Shown here in pieces: positions 50,544 through 59,795 of a stretch of DNA of 64,000 nt. Origin of the DNA: Pandoraea pneumonica (GTDB taxonomy: Bacteria; Pseudomonadota; Gammaproteobacteria; Burkholderiales; Burkholderiaceae). Under the pieces are notes generated by a model. It saw only the letters and a program-made list of their open reading frames with translations, ran no database searches and had not been told where the DNA came from. The stretch spans positions 620,001 through 684,000 of the forward strand of contig NZ_CABPSK010000004.1 in NCBI RefSeq assembly GCF_902459645.1, in the 5' to 3' direction. The position numbers were made by a program, and so were the translations under genes. The stretch's first letter is position 1, and each line of letters starts with the position of its first letter.

Positions 50544-53500
50544 TCAGTTTCCTTCCTTGGCGGGGCCTTCGGGCGCGCCCGGTGCCTCATGACGGGCTTC
50601 CGGATGTTCCACGGTGTCCAGGTTCTCGTGTGCGAAGCGCTTGCGCACCAGCACGAAGAACACCGGCACGTAGTAGATCGCGAGGAACGTCGCCGCCAGC
50701 ATACCGCCGATCACGCCGGTACCGATAGCGTGCTGCGAAGCCGAGCCGGCACCGTTCGAAATCGCGAGCGGCAGCACCCCGAGAATGAACGCCATCGACG
50801 TCATCAGAATCGGGCGCAGACGCAGTCGCACCGCTTCCATCGTCGCTTCCATCAAGGTGCGGCCCTGCATTTGCAGATCCTTGGCGAATTCCACGATAAG
50901 AATCGCGTTCTTCGCCGACAGACCCACTGTCGTCAACAGACCCACCTGGAAGTACACGTCGTTGGACAACCCGCGCAGCGTCGCCGCCAGCAGTGCACCC
51001 AACACGCCCAGCGGCACCACCAGAATCACCGAGAACGGAATCGACCAGCTTTCGTACAGCGCGGCCAGACACAAGAACACGATCAAGATCGAAATCGCGT
51101 ACAGCGCCGGTGCCTGCGAGCCGGAAATGCGCTCTTCGAACGACAGCCCCGTCCATTCCAGACCGATACCCGTCGGCAGATCCTTCGCGATTTCCTCGAC
51201 CGCCTTCATCGCGTCACCGCTCGACTTACCCGGCGCAGGCATGCCCTGAATTTCCACGGCTGGCACACCGTTGTAGCGTTCCAGACGCGGCGAGCCGTAA
51301 GTCCACTTGCCGGTAGCGAAGGCCGAGAACGGCACCATCGTCCCGCTGGCATTACGCACGAACAGCTTGTTGATGTCCTGCGGCAGCATGCGGTCCTTCG
51401 CTTCCGCCATCACGTAGACCTTCTTCACACGACCACGGTCGATGAAGTCGTTCACGTAGGACGAACCCCACGACGCCGAGAGCGTGCCGTACACGTCGGC
51501 AATCGACAGGCCCAGCGCAGACGCCTTTTCTTCGTCGACGTCCACCTTGTACTGCGGCGTATCGTCGAGACCGTTCGGACGCATGTTCGCGAGGTTCGGG
51601 TTCTTCGCCGCTGCGGCCAGCAACTGGTTACGTGCTGCAATCAGCGCGTCGTGGCCGAGGCCTGCGCGATCCTGCAACTCGAAGTCGATACCGCCCGCGT
51701 TACCCAGTTCAGGCACCGACGGCGGGTTGATGGCGAAGATCATGGCGTCCTTCACGCTCGCGAAAGCCTGATAGGAGCGCGCAATCACCGCCTGCACCTT
51801 GAGATCGGACGACTGACGGTCTTCCCACGGACGCAGCATCGTGAACGCCAGACCCACGTTCTGACCGCGGCCGTTAAAGCCGAAGCCCGTCACCGTGAAG
51901 ATCGAACGCACAGCGTCCTTTTCCTTCTCGAGGTAATGCTTCTCGACCTGCTTCATGACTTCGAGCGTGCGCTCTTGCGTCGCGCCCGGCGGCAACTGCA
52001 CCAGGTTGAAGAAGTAGCCCTGATCTTCATCCGGCAAGAAAGCCGTCGGCATGCGCACGAACAGGAAGCCCACCGCAGCGACGATCACCACGTAGACGAT
52101 CAACAGCGGCGCGCTGCGCTTGAGAATGCGCTCGACCTGGCCTTGATACTTCTTCGAACCCTTGTCGAACGTGCGGTTGAACCAGCCGAAGAAGCCGCGC
52201 TTCTCGTGCACTTCGCCCTTCTTGATCGGCTTGAGAATCGTCGCGCACATGGCCGGCGTGAGCACGATAGCCACAAGCACCGACAACGCCATGGCCGCCA
52301 CGATCGTCAGCGAGAACTGGCGATAAATAGCACCGGTCGAGCCACCGAAGAACGCCATCGGCACGAACACCGCCGAGAGCACGAGCGCCACACCGACCAG
52401 CGCGCCGACGATCTGATCCATCGCCTTCTTGGTCGCTTCCTTCGGACTCAGCCCCTCTTCGGCCATCACCCGCTCGACGTTTTCCACCACCACGATGGCA
52501 TCGTCGACGAGCAGACCAATAGCGAGCACCAACCCGAACATCGATAGCGTATTGATCGAGAACCCTGCCGCGCCCATGATGCCGAACGTACCGAGCAACA
52601 CGACCGGCACGGCAATCGTCGGGATGATCGTTGCCCGCAGGTTTTGCAGGAACAGATACATCACCAAGAACACCAGCACGATACCTTCGATGAGGGTCTT
52701 GATCACTTCCTCGATCGAGATCTTCACGAACGGCGTGGTGTCGTACGGATAGTCGACCTTCATGCCTGCCGGGAAGTACGGCTCGAGCTCAGTGACGGCC
52801 TGCTTCACGGCGGTAGCCGTTTGCAGCGCGTTGGCACCGGTGGCCAGCGTAATGGCCAGACCGGCGGCGGGCTTGCCGTTGTAGCGAGCGACTACTTGAT
52901 ACGATTCGCCGCCGAGTTCAACGCGAGCCACATCGCCCAGACGAACTTGCGAGCCGTCCTTGTTGACCTTGAGCAGAATCTTGCGGAACTGCTCCGGCGT
53001 TTGCAGACGGCTTTGGGCCGTCACAGTGGCATTGAGCTGCTGGCCCTTTACCGCCGGTGCGCCGCCCAATTCACCCGCCGAGATCTGCACGTTCTGCGCC
53101 TGAATGGCGTTCGAGACGTCGAGGACCGTCAGGTTATAGCCGTTGAGCTTCTGCGGATCGACCCAGACCCGCATGGCGTACTGCGAACCGAAGAGCTGCA
53201 CCTGACCGACACCGTTCACACGGCTGATCGGGTCCTGCACGTTGGCGGCGATGTAGTTCGACAAGTCGATGTCGCTCAGCGTGCCGTCGTCGGAATACGC
53301 ACCGATCACCAGCAAGAAGTTCTTGGTCGCCTTGGCCACCTTGATACCCTGCTGTTGCACCTGCTGCGGCAGCAGCGGTGTGGCGAGTTGCAGCTTGTTC
53401 TGCACCTGCACCTGTGCGATGTCCGGGTTCGTGCCCTGCGAGAAGGTCAGCGTGATCTGTGCCGTACCCGAGCCGTCAGACGTCGACGACATGTACTCGA

Positions 53501-53723
53501 GGTTGTCGATACCGTTCATCTGCTGCTCGATCACCTGCGTAACCGTATCCTGCACGGTCTGCGCCGAAGCGCCCGGGTAGGTCGCGGTGATCTGCACCGA
53601 AGGCGGTGCGATGGGCGGATATTGCGAGACCGGGAGCTTCAGAATCGAAAGCGCACCGGCCAGCATGATGACAATCGCGATCACCCACGCAAAAATCGGG
53701 CGATCGATAAAAAACTTTGCCAT
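50544..53723 (-). CDS. RND multidrug efflux transporter, HAE1 family (AcrB/MexB-like)
   Basis: A 1059-residue inner-membrane antiporter of full AcrB length. [45 protein letters not shown] is the typical start. Proton-relay residues are visible as the Asp pair in [18 protein letters not shown] and the Lys in [18 protein letters not shown]. The pore-domain stretch GSVQ-like [23 protein letters not shown] and the funnel-domain [19 protein letters not shown] match hydrophobic/amphiphilic drug pumps. It exports lipophilic antibiotics, dyes and detergents by proton motive force. The gene is in the middle of the adaptor-transporter-channel operon. Confidence 0.97.
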   Translation of the reverse strand: MAKFFIDRPIFAWVIAIVIMLAGALSILKLPVSQYPPIAPPSVQITATYPGASAQTVQDTVTQVIEQQMNGIDNLEYMSSTSDGSGTAQITLTFSQGTNPDIAQVQVQNKLQLATPLLPQQVQQQGIKVAKATKNFLLVIGAYSDDGTLSDIDLSNYIAANVQDPISRVNGVGQVQLFGSQYAMRVWVDPQKLNGYNLTVLDVSNAIQAQNVQISAGELGGAPAVKGQQLNATVTAQSRLQTPEQFRKILLKVNKDGSQVRLGDVARVELGGESYQVVARYNGKPAAGLAITLATGANALQTATAVKQAVTELEPYFPAGMKVDYPYDTTPFVKISIEEVIKTLIEGIVLVFLVMYLFLQNLRATIIPTIAVPVVLLGTFGIMGAAGFSINTLSMFGLVLAIGLLVDDAIVVVENVERVMAEEGLSPKEATKKAMDQIVGALVGVALVLSAVFVPMAFFGGSTGAIYRQFSLTIVAAMALSVLVAIVLTPAMCATILKPIKKGEVHEKRGFFGWFNRTFDKGSKKYQGQVERILKRSAPLLIVYVVIVAAVGFLFVRMPTAFLPDEDQGYFFNLVQLPPGATQERTLEVMKQVEKHYLEKEKDAVRSIFTVTGFGFNGRGQNVGLAFTMLRPWEDRQSSDLKVQAVIARSYQAFASVKDAMIFAINPPSVPELGNAGGIDFELQDRAGLGHDALIAARNQLLAAAAKNPNLANMRPNGLDDTPQYKVDVDEEKASALGLSIADVYGTLSASWGSSYVNDFIDRGRVKKVYVMAEAKDRMLPQDINKLFVRNASGTMVPFSAFATGKWTYGSPRLERYNGVPAVEIQGMPAPGKSSGDAMKAVEEIAKDLPTGIGLEWTGLSFEERISGSQAPALYAISILIVFLCLAALYESWSIPFSVILVVPLGVLGALLAATLRGLSNDVYFQVGLLTTVGLSAKNAILIVEFAKDLQMQGRTLMEATMEAVRLRLRPILMTSMAFILGVLPLAISNGAGSASQHAIGTGVIGGMLAATFLAIYYVPVFFVLVRKRFAHENLDTVEHPEARHEAPGAPEGPAKEGN

Positions 53724-53738
53724 GAATAAGGCTCCGCG

Positions 53739-54971
53739 TTATTGAGCTTTGGCGGCCGAGGCTGCACTTGCCTGCGAGGCAGGTGCGGCGGCGGCCGGTG
53801 CGCTGGCACCCGCCGGTGCCGCAGCGGCACCCGGTTGTTGCGCCGGCACAGCCTTCACCGGTGCGCCCGGACGAATCTTTTGCAGACCCTGCACGATCAC
53901 CTGATCGCCCGCTGCCAGACCCGACGTCACCAGCCACTTGTCGCCGATGGCACGATCGGTCACCAACTGACGCAGTTCGACCTTGCCTTCCTTGTTCACG
54001 ACGAGCGCGGTCGGTTGGCCCTTCTGGTCACGCGTAACGCCTTGTTGCGGCACCAGCAACCCGCCTTCCTTCACACCCTCGGCCAGCTTGGCGTGCACGA
54101 ACATGCCCGGCAGCAACTCGCGATTGGGGTTCGGGAAGATCGCGCGCACGGTCACCGAGCCGGTCGTCTGGTCGACGGTGATGTCCGAGAACTGGAGCTT
54201 GCCGTCGAGCGGATACTGCGTGCCGTCTTCCAGCGTCAGTTGCACCTTAGCGGCGTTCGGGCCGGCGCTTTGCAGCTTGCCGTCGGCCAGTGCACGGCGC
54301 AGGCGCAGGCCATCGGCGGCCGATTGCGTCACGTCCACGTACATTGGATCGATCTGCTGCACCGTGGTCATCAGCGTGGCGGCGCCCGCTTGCACATACG
54401 CGCCTTCGGTCACCTGCGACAGACCCGTACGGCCCGTGATCGGCGCCGGCACATCGGTGTAGCCCAAGTTGATGCGCGCGGTGTCGACGGCGGCCTTACC
54501 GGCAGCAACGTCGGCGTCGGCTTGCAGTGCGGCAGCCACGGCGTTGTCGTAATCCTGCTTCGACACGGCCTCGACGGCCACGAGCGACTTGTACCGGTCG
54601 GCCAGCAGCTTGGTGGAGGCTTGATTCGCGACAGCCTTGGCGAGCGTCGCCTTGGCGTTTTCGAAGGCAGCCTGGTAGGTCGCCGGATCGATCTTGTACA
54701 GACGCTGACCTGCCTTGACCTCGCCGCCTTCAGTGAAGTCGCGCTTGAGCACGATGCCGTCGACGCGCGCACGCACGTCGGCGACGCGATAGGGCGAGGT
54801 GCGTCCGGGCAGGTCGGTCGTCAGTGTTACGTTCTGGGGTTGCAGCGTCACGACGCCGACTTCCGGCACCATGCCCTGCGGCTGCTGCGGCTTCTTGCCG
54901 CACGCGGCCAGGGTCAATACCGCGAGTGCGACGGCAGTGACCATCCCCAGTGAACTTCTCTTGACGTGCAT
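53739..54971 (-). CDS. RND pump periplasmic adaptor lipoprotein (AcrA/MexA-like)
   Basis: A 410-residue adaptor started at the ATG at 54971, which gives a lipoprotein signal with lipobox LAAC (Cys24). The core has VVTLQPQNVTLTTDLPGRTSPYRVADVRARVDGIVLKRDFTEGGEVKAGQRLYKIDP (lipoyl half), a helical hairpin, then YTDVPAPITGRTGLSQVTEGAYVQAG and the barrel and membrane-proximal domains. The tail is Pro/Ala-rich. It links the RND trimer to the outer-membrane channel. Transcription probably starts some 380 bases upstream at the operator-containing promoter. Confidence 0.95.
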   Translation of the reverse strand: MHVKRSSLGMVTAVALAVLTLAACGKKPQQPQGMVPEVGVVTLQPQNVTLTTDLPGRTSPYRVADVRARVDGIVLKRDFTEGGEVKAGQRLYKIDPATYQAAFENAKATLAKAVANQASTKLLADRYKSLVAVEAVSKQDYDNAVAAALQADADVAAGKAAVDTARINLGYTDVPAPITGRTGLSQVTEGAYVQAGAATLMTTVQQIDPMYVDVTQSAADGLRLRRALADGKLQSAGPNAAKVQLTLEDGTQYPLDGKLQFSDITVDQTTGSVTVRAIFPNPNRELLPGMFVHAKLAEGVKEGGLLVPQQGVTRDQKGQPTALVVNKEGKVELRQLVTDRAIGDKWLVTSGLAAGDQVIVQGLQKIRPGAPVKAVPAQQPGAAAAPAGASAPAAAAPASQASAASAAKAQ

Positions 54972-55358
54972 ATACGCCCCCGATAAATGGAATGCGGTCA
55001 AACAAAATGACAAGTACGTTGCGACGATTGCGACGGCGAAGGCCGGTCCGCAATCCCATCGCACATAAGCGGGCAAGCGAGTGTCAGGCAACGGGTCACC
55101 GGAAGGCCGGCTACCGAAAAGGCGGATATACGGGTCGCAGGATAGCAGCCCGGATGGCCTTCGGCAGCGCGCCCCAGCATGGCATACACCGCCGCTGCTG
55201 GCACTCGTGTGGATCGTCGAACAGGCTCCGGGACACCGGGTGACAGATAACAACCGCGAGCGGCTCTCCTCTGTCGAATCGCCCCTCGGGCCCCTTCAGG
55301 TGTTTCCCGTAGTCGAAGGAGCTTAAATGGTCCCTGTGCAATAGAGCAAGCGGCTGCT
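54972..55358 (-). other. Long 5' leader of the RND operon
   Basis: If the sigma-70 promoter at 55359-55388 is the only one, the adaptor mRNA has a leader of about 380 bases. I see no supported ORF and no known riboswitch in it. The leader could carry an additional promoter or post-transcriptional control. Confidence 0.4.
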
Positions 55359-55388
55359 ATTATAGATACATTCATGAATGTATGTAAA
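55359..55388 (-). promoter_or_regulatory. RND operon promoter with embedded AcrR-type operator
   Basis: On the minus strand TTTACA (complement of 55383-55388), an 18-base spacer and TATAAT (complement of 55359-55364). The 18-bp perfect palindrome ATACATTCATGAATGTAT (55366-55383) fills the spacer. The 24-base stretch 55363-55386 differs from the E. coli AcrR operator as I remember it (TACATACATTTG then TGAATGTATGTA) at only three positions. Repressor bound here would block RNA polymerase directly. Confidence 0.85.
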
Positions 55389-55463
55389 TCGCATTGCGTC
55401 GCACCATATGGCAACGCGGTTTACATGACATTTCACATTTTTCGCTGTTCCCGTGACACGACG

Positions 55464-56129
55464 ATGGCCCGCAGAACCAAAGAGGAAGCGATTGAGACGC
55501 GCAATCTGTTGCTCGACACCGCAGAGACGGTGTTCGCACAGAAGGGCGTGTCGCGCACGTCGCTGGCCGACATCGCCGAAGCCGCCGGCCTCACCCGCGG
55601 CGCAATTTATTGGCACTTCAAGAACAAGATCGATCTCTTCAACGCGATGACGGACCGTATCCGTCTGCCGATGGAGCGCATGATCGACGAAGAGTGCGCC
55701 GAGCCCGAAGACGGCGATCCGATGGTGCGCATGCACGACATCTGCAAGCTGGTGCTCAAGGAAACGGCGCGCAACGAGCGCCGCCGCCGCGTGCTCGACA
55801 TTCTTTTCCACAAGTGCGAATACACCAACGAGATGCTCTCGGTGCTCGAGCGTCAGCGCGAAGCCTGCGCGGACGGCAAGCAGCGAATCATGCGCGATAT
55901 GGAACGGGCCATTGAACGCGGTCAGTTGCCCGCACGGCTCGATACGCGGCGCGCGGCCATCATGCTTCACGCGCTGGTCGTGGGCATGATGTCGGACTGG
56001 TTATTCCTGCCCGACTACGATCTCGGTGCCGAATGCGACGCCATCGTCGACGGCTTTTTCGACATGCTGCGTACGAGCCCGGCCATGCTCCGGCCGGGCA
56101 CCCCGGCGGCGACACCGGCGACAGTGTGA
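55464..56129 (+). CDS. AcrR-type TetR-family repressor of the RND pump
   Basis: A 221-residue repressor started at the ATG at 55464 (MARRTKEEAIETRNLLLDTAETVFAQKGVSRTSLADIAEAAGLTRGAIYWHFKNKIDLFNAM), a near-consensus AcrR/TtgR/MexZ-type DNA-binding domain. The C-terminal ligand domain (VLKETARNERRRRVLDILFHKCEYTNEMLSVLERQREAC) is that of the TetR_C_2 (AcrR) family. It is divergent from the RND operon and faces an AcrR-box operator, so it almost certainly represses the pump until drugs bind. A terminator follows. Confidence 0.93.
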   Translation: MARRTKEEAIETRNLLLDTAETVFAQKGVSRTSLADIAEAAGLTRGAIYWHFKNKIDLFNAMTDRIRLPMERMIDEECAEPEDGDPMVRMHDICKLVLKETARNERRRRVLDILFHKCEYTNEMLSVLERQREACADGKQRIMRDMERAIERGQLPARLDTRRAAIMLHALVVGMMSDWLFLPDYDLGAECDAIVDGFFDMLRTSPAMLRPGTPAATPATV

Positions 56130-56201
56130 CGAAACGATCACCTGGCAGCCGCTGAAGGCCGCCGAAATCCCGCCGCTCACGAATTACTGCATATATTAAT
56201 T

Positions 56202-56231
56202 AGCAGGCATCGTCGTCGATGCCTGCTTTTT
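56202..56231 (+). terminator. Terminator after the AcrR-type gene
   Basis: GCAGGCATCG and CGATGCCTGC form a 10-bp stem with loop TCGT, followed by five T residues. Confidence 0.92.
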
Positions 56232-56402
56232 GTCGCCTGCCTGTCGGCTGACTGTCGGTGGCCCGTCGGTGACGCGCAACGAGACGCGCGCCGCCGCGTC
56301 GTTTCATCCACCGTCCCGAATATTCGCGATCCGTATGCGGCGTTGCCGCGCCGAAAACCATTCGGACGCCGTGATACTTCGTATACCTGTACAGCGTCGC
56401 AC

Positions 56403-56426
56403 CGTTATATATAATCCTACACAACG
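56403..56426. promoter_or_regulatory. ModE-box-like site upstream of modA
   Basis: CGTTATATA (56403-56411), six bases, then TACACAACG (56418-56426). The known ModE site has arms of the type CGnTATATA and TATATAACG separated by six bases. The left arm is perfect and the right differs at two positions. It lies 213 bases before the modA start, and a ModE-type regulator is encoded at 61492-61920. Confidence 0.65.
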
Positions 56427-56638
56427 CGACGCACCAACATCACGCCGATTTCGCTGCGGCTTGGCCGCAACGCCACCGTGGTTTCGCAGCAAGACCACTG
56501 CCCCCTTGCCGACAAACCGTTGCAATTCTGCGACATGAGGGCGTGCTTGCTGCGGCGTAAGTGATTGCCTCTGAGCACCGCGCGGATTTCGCACGACTTC
56601 GCAAGACTATCAAGCCACTACATGCGGGAGACCACCCT

Positions 56639-57451
56639 GTGAAAGCTGTCGTTACTGCTACGCCCAACAAGTCCCAAGCCACCCGTTCGCGCGTGACGCT
56701 GCGCCGTGTTTTCGGTGCCGCCGCCATCGGCGCAAGCCTGCTGTTTGCCGGTCAGGCCGCCGCGCAACAAGTGTTTGCCGCCGCGAGCATGAAGGACGCG
56801 CTCGACGACCTGTCCGCTGCCTACACCAAGGAAACCGGCAAGAAGCCGGTGCTCGTGTACGGCGCAAGCTCCACGCTCGCTCGCCAAATCGAGAAAGGCG
56901 CGCCCGCCGACGTCTTCATCTCGGCCGATCAGGACTGGATGGACTACGCGCAGAAGCACGATCTGATCGACACCGCATCGCGCCGCAACCTGCTCGGCAA
57001 CGAGCTCGTGCTGATCGCACCGGCCACCACCTCGGATAAGGTCGACCTGAAGCCGGGCGTCGACCTCGACGGCAAGTTGGGCGGCGGCAAGCTCGCTATG
57101 GGCGACCCCGCGCACGTGCCGGCCGGTCTCTACGGCAAGGCAGCGCTGGAAAAGCTCGGCGTCTGGTCGAAGGTGCAAGGCAAGGTTGCGGCAGCCGACA
57201 ACGTGCGTAATGCGCTGTTGCTGGTGGCCCGTGGCGAAGCGCCGTACGGCATCGTGTACAAGACCGATGCGAACGCCGAGAAGCGCGTGCGTATCGCTGG
57301 CACGTTCCCGGCTGACAGCCACGCTCCGATCGTCTACCCGGTCGCCGTGACCAAGCAGGCCGATCGCGCCGCGGCCGATCCGTTCTACAAATTCATCACC
57401 ACGCCGGCGGCACTCGCCACGTTCGAGCGTTACGGCTTTACGCGTCCGTAA
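56639..57451 (+). CDS. modA: Molybdate ABC transporter, periplasmic binding protein
   Basis: A 270-residue binding protein started at GTG 56639 after GGGAGA. A signal peptide with an extended basic n-region ends in LLFAGQAAAQ. The oxyanion-binding motifs are visible: VFAAASMKDALDDLSAAYTKETGKKPVLVYGASSTLARQIEKGAPADVFISADQDWMDYA, with Ser residues in SMKD and GASST. GDPAHVPAGLYGKAALEKLGVW and APYGIVYKTDANAE complete the family. It binds molybdate or tungstate. First gene of modABC. Confidence 0.96.
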   Translation: MKAVVTATPNKSQATRSRVTLRRVFGAAAIGASLLFAGQAAAQQVFAAASMKDALDDLSAAYTKETGKKPVLVYGASSTLARQIEKGAPADVFISADQDWMDYAQKHDLIDTASRRNLLGNELVLIAPATTSDKVDLKPGVDLDGKLGGGKLAMGDPAHVPAGLYGKAALEKLGVWSKVQGKVAAADNVRNALLLVARGEAPYGIVYKTDANAEKRVRIAGTFPADSHAPIVYPVAVTKQADRAAADPFYKFITTPAALATFERYGFTRP

Positions 57452-57612
57452 TTGCGAATAGCATGACGGATTGAAGTCGCGATTGACCTCGCGATTGAAG
57501 TCACGAATGACTTCACACATGGCCGGGACTGTCCTCGACAGTCCCGGCTTTGCCATGGGCGCCCGTCTTCGTGCACGATGGCCCATCGATCCTTTCAAGG
57601 TTTTCTCGCCGT

Positions 57613-58317
57613 ATGTCCATGAGTCTTACCCCGGAAGAATGGGGCATCGTCGAACTCAGCCTGCGCGTGGGCCTGTGGGGCACGCTGTGCAGCCTGCCCT
57701 TCGCCTACGCGGCGGCGTGGCTGCTCGCGCGCCGTCACTTCCCCGGCAAGGCGCTGCTCGATGCCATCCTTCACTTGCCGCTCGTGCTGCCGCCGGTGGT
57801 CGTCGGTTTTGCGCTGCTGGTGCTGTTCGGCACGCAGGGCGCTATCGGCAAACTGCTGAAGGAGTGGTTCAACATCACCCTCGCCTTTCGCTGGACGGGC
57901 GCTGCGCTCGCCGCCGGGGTGATGGGTTTCCCGCTGCTCGTGCGCGCGATCCGTCAGGCGCTCGAAGCCTCCGACACGAAGCTCGAACAAGCCGCGCAAA
58001 CGCTCGGCGCCGGGCCGTGGCTCACGTTTCTGACCGTGACGCTGCCGCTGACCGCCACCGGCGTGCTGCACGGCTTCGTGCTGGCCTTCGCCCGGGCGCT
58101 CGGCGAGTTCGGTGCCACGATTACCTTCGTCTCGAATATTCCGGGACAAACGCAAACGCTGCCGTTGGCGATCTACACCGCAACGCAGGTGCCCAATGGC
58201 GATGCGATGGTCTGGCGCATGTGCGCGATTTCGGTCGTGCTGGCGGTCGCCACGCTCATCTTCTCTGAAATTCTGATTCGCTTCGGCAATCGCAAGGCGC
58301 TTGGCTATGACGGTTGA
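57613..58317 (+). CDS. modB: Molybdate ABC transporter, permease
   Basis: A 234-residue permease with five to six helices. I start at the ATG at 57613 (MSMSLTPEEWGIVELSLRVGLWGTLCSLPFAYAAAWLLAR); the second ATG at 57619 is also possible. LHLPLVLPPVVVGFALLVLFG and the EAA loop EASDTKLEQAAQTLGAGPWLTFLTVTLPLTATGVLHGFVLAFARALGEFGATI are diagnostic of ModB. A 161-base gap separates it from modA, while modC overlaps its 3' end by 11 bases. Confidence 0.96.
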   Translation: MSMSLTPEEWGIVELSLRVGLWGTLCSLPFAYAAAWLLARRHFPGKALLDAILHLPLVLPPVVVGFALLVLFGTQGAIGKLLKEWFNITLAFRWTGAALAAGVMGFPLLVRAIRQALEASDTKLEQAAQTLGAGPWLTFLTVTLPLTATGVLHGFVLAFARALGEFGATITFVSNIPGQTQTLPLAIYTATQVPNGDAMVWRMCAISVVLAVATLIFSEILIRFGNRKALGYDG

Positions 58318-59404
58318 AGTTCGGCTCCAACATCGTTTCGGCGCGTTCGAACTCGACGCCGAATTCGCCGCCGGGATGGGCGTGACCGCCCTCTTCGGCC
58401 CGTCCGGCAGCGGTAAAAGTACGGTCGTCAATGCCGTCTCCGGCCTGCTCAAACCCGAGGCTGGGCGCATCGTCGTCGGCGACGACGTACTCTTCGACAG
58501 CGCCGCGGGTATCGCGCTGCCGACGTGGCGGCGGCGCATCGGCTATGTGTTTCAGGACGCACGTTTGCTGCCGCACCTGACCGTGCGCCAGAACCTGTTG
58601 TTCGGCCGGTGGCTGCGTCGACGCGATGTCAGCGCGGCAGGCACCGGGGCCATCGCCTTCGATCACGTGGTGGAAGTGCTGAACCTCGGGCATCTGCTCG
58701 CCCGTCGGCCCGGTGCGCTCTCGGGCGGGGAAAAGCAACGTGTCGGGATCGGCCGCGCCCTGTTGTCGTGCCCGCGTTTGCTGCTCATGGACGAGCCGCT
58801 CGCGTCGCTCGATCATTCGCGTCGCATGGAAGTGCTCGATTACCTGAACCGCATCCGACACGAGTTGAAGCTGCCAGTGCTCTACGTCACGCACTCGCTC
58901 GACGAGGTCATGCGTTTGGCCGATCAGGTGGTGTTGTTCCGTGAAGGCCGCACGATCTCGCAAGGCAATCCAGCCGACGTGCTCAACGTGCATCGCGATG
59001 CGCTGGATGGCACGGCCGAAGCGCCGGGGACGGTGCTTGAGACGAAGGTGGTTGCACACGACGCCGCGTATGGGCTGACGGAGCTTGCGGTGAACGGCGG
59101 CGGCACGATTCGCCTGCGCGTGCCGCGTGTGAGCGGCGAGACGGGGGACGCCTGCCGGATTCTGGTGCGCGCGCGCGATGTGGCTGTCGCGACGGCGCCG
59201 CCGACGGACACGAGCGTGCTCAATGTGTTGCCCGCGCGCGTGACGGCGTTGCGCGATTTAGGCGATTCGGTGGAAGTACAAGCCGCATTGCACGACGGCA
59301 CCGCGTTACATGCGCGTATTACCCGCTTCTCAGCCGATCAACTGAAACTCGCGCCCGAGCGCGAGGTTTTCCTGCTGATCAAATCGGTGGCGCTCACGCG
59401 TTGA
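58307..59404 (+). CDS. modC: Molybdate ABC transporter, ATP-binding protein
   Basis: A 365-residue ATPase. Walker A is [10 protein letters not shown], the signature LSGGEKQRVGIGRALL, Walker B LLLMDEPLASLDHSRR, with VLYVTHSLDEVMRLADQVV as H-loop. The C-terminal third (about 285-365) is a TOBE/Mop-type molybdate-binding domain (NVLPARVTALRDLGDSVEVQAALHDGTALHARITRFSADQLKL), which can act as a trans-inhibition sensor. The ATG lies within the end of modB. Confidence 0.96.
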   Translation: MTVEVRLQHRFGAFELDAEFAAGMGVTALFGPSGSGKSTVVNAVSGLLKPEAGRIVVGDDVLFDSAAGIALPTWRRRIGYVFQDARLLPHLTVRQNLLFGRWLRRRDVSAAGTGAIAFDHVVEVLNLGHLLARRPGALSGGEKQRVGIGRALLSCPRLLLMDEPLASLDHSRRMEVLDYLNRIRHELKLPVLYVTHSLDEVMRLADQVVLFREGRTISQGNPADVLNVHRDALDGTAEAPGTVLETKVVAHDAAYGLTELAVNGGGTIRLRVPRVSGETGDACRILVRARDVAVATAPPTDTSVLNVLPARVTALRDLGDSVEVQAALHDGTALHARITRFSADQLKLAPEREVFLLIKSVALTR

Positions 59405-59416
59405 TGCACCGATACC

Positions 59417-59452
59417 CCGGGCGTGGCGGCAACCGCTAGCCGCCGCGCCCGG
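59417..59452. terminator. GC-rich hairpin between convergent modC and the repeat-protein gene
   Basis: A 14-bp stem with one wobble pair (CCGGGCGTGGCGGC/GCCGCCGCGCCCGG) and an 8-base loop. No T run follows, so it may block RNA polymerase only partly. Confidence 0.6.
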
Positions 59453-59459
59453 CGACATC

Positions 59460-59765
59460 TCACTGCCCCTGCGGCTTGCTCATCGCATCGCCCTTGCCCA
59501 TGGCATCGCCCTTGGACATTGCGCCGCCCTTGCTCATGGCATCGCCCTTGGACATCGCACCGCCCTTGCTCATGGCGTCGCCCTTGCCCATCGCGTCGTG
59601 CTTGGCCATGCCGTCCTTGGACATCGAACCGCTCTTGTCCATTTGCTTGCTCATAGCGTCGCCCTTGCCCATGGCATCGCCTTTGCTCATCGCGTCCTGC
59701 GCAAACGCTGCGCCGGTGCCGAGTGCCAGACCCATCGCCATCACTGCCAGATATCGCATTTTCAT
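59460..59765 (-). CDS. Secreted pentapeptide MxKDx-repeat protein
   Basis: A 101-residue protein. Residues 1-23 are a signal peptide (MKMRYLAVMAMGLALGTGAAFA). The whole mature part is built from about 14 pentapeptides of the type MSKGD/MGKGD/MSKGG, encoded between about 59475 and 59690, with one divergent stretch (QMDKSGSMSKDGMAKHD). This is the TIGR-defined MxKDx pentapeptide repeat family, of unknown function. Alternating Lys and Asp with regular Met suggests a flexible polyampholyte or a metal-binding or methionine-oxidation buffer in the periplasm, which is only a guess. It lies 30 bases downstream of a molybdoenzyme gene. Confidence 0.9.
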   Translation of the reverse strand: MKMRYLAVMAMGLALGTGAAFAQDAMSKGDAMGKGDAMSKQMDKSGSMSKDGMAKHDAMGKGDAMSKGGAMSKGDAMSKGGAMSKGDAMGKGDAMSKPQGQ

Positions 59766-59795
59766 TGTCGTTGCTCCATGAAGTGAGTGAAAAAA

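Larger units (their letters stand above)
56130..56638. other. Intergenic region tetR-modA
   Basis: This 509-base gap contains the tetR terminator and a ModE-box-like site. The 210 bases between that site and modA are probably leader sequence; no gene or recognised riboswitch was seen, although a Moco-type RNA cannot be excluded by eye. Confidence 0.4.

Noticed and set aside
48963-52547. A 1194-codon open frame on the plus strand opposite the RND operon
   Set aside because: It is antisense to clearly real OprM and AcrB genes, is extremely rich in Arg/His/Gln and has no domain; it results from the GC-rich codon bias of the genes on the other strand.
53739-55253. Longer adaptor protein starting at 55253
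   Set aside because: The extra 94 residues have no domain and would hide the lipoprotein signal peptide that starts at 54971.
59475-59690. Regular 15-bp repeats as a CRISPR-like array
   Set aside because: The repeats are in frame codons of the MxKDx protein without spacers.
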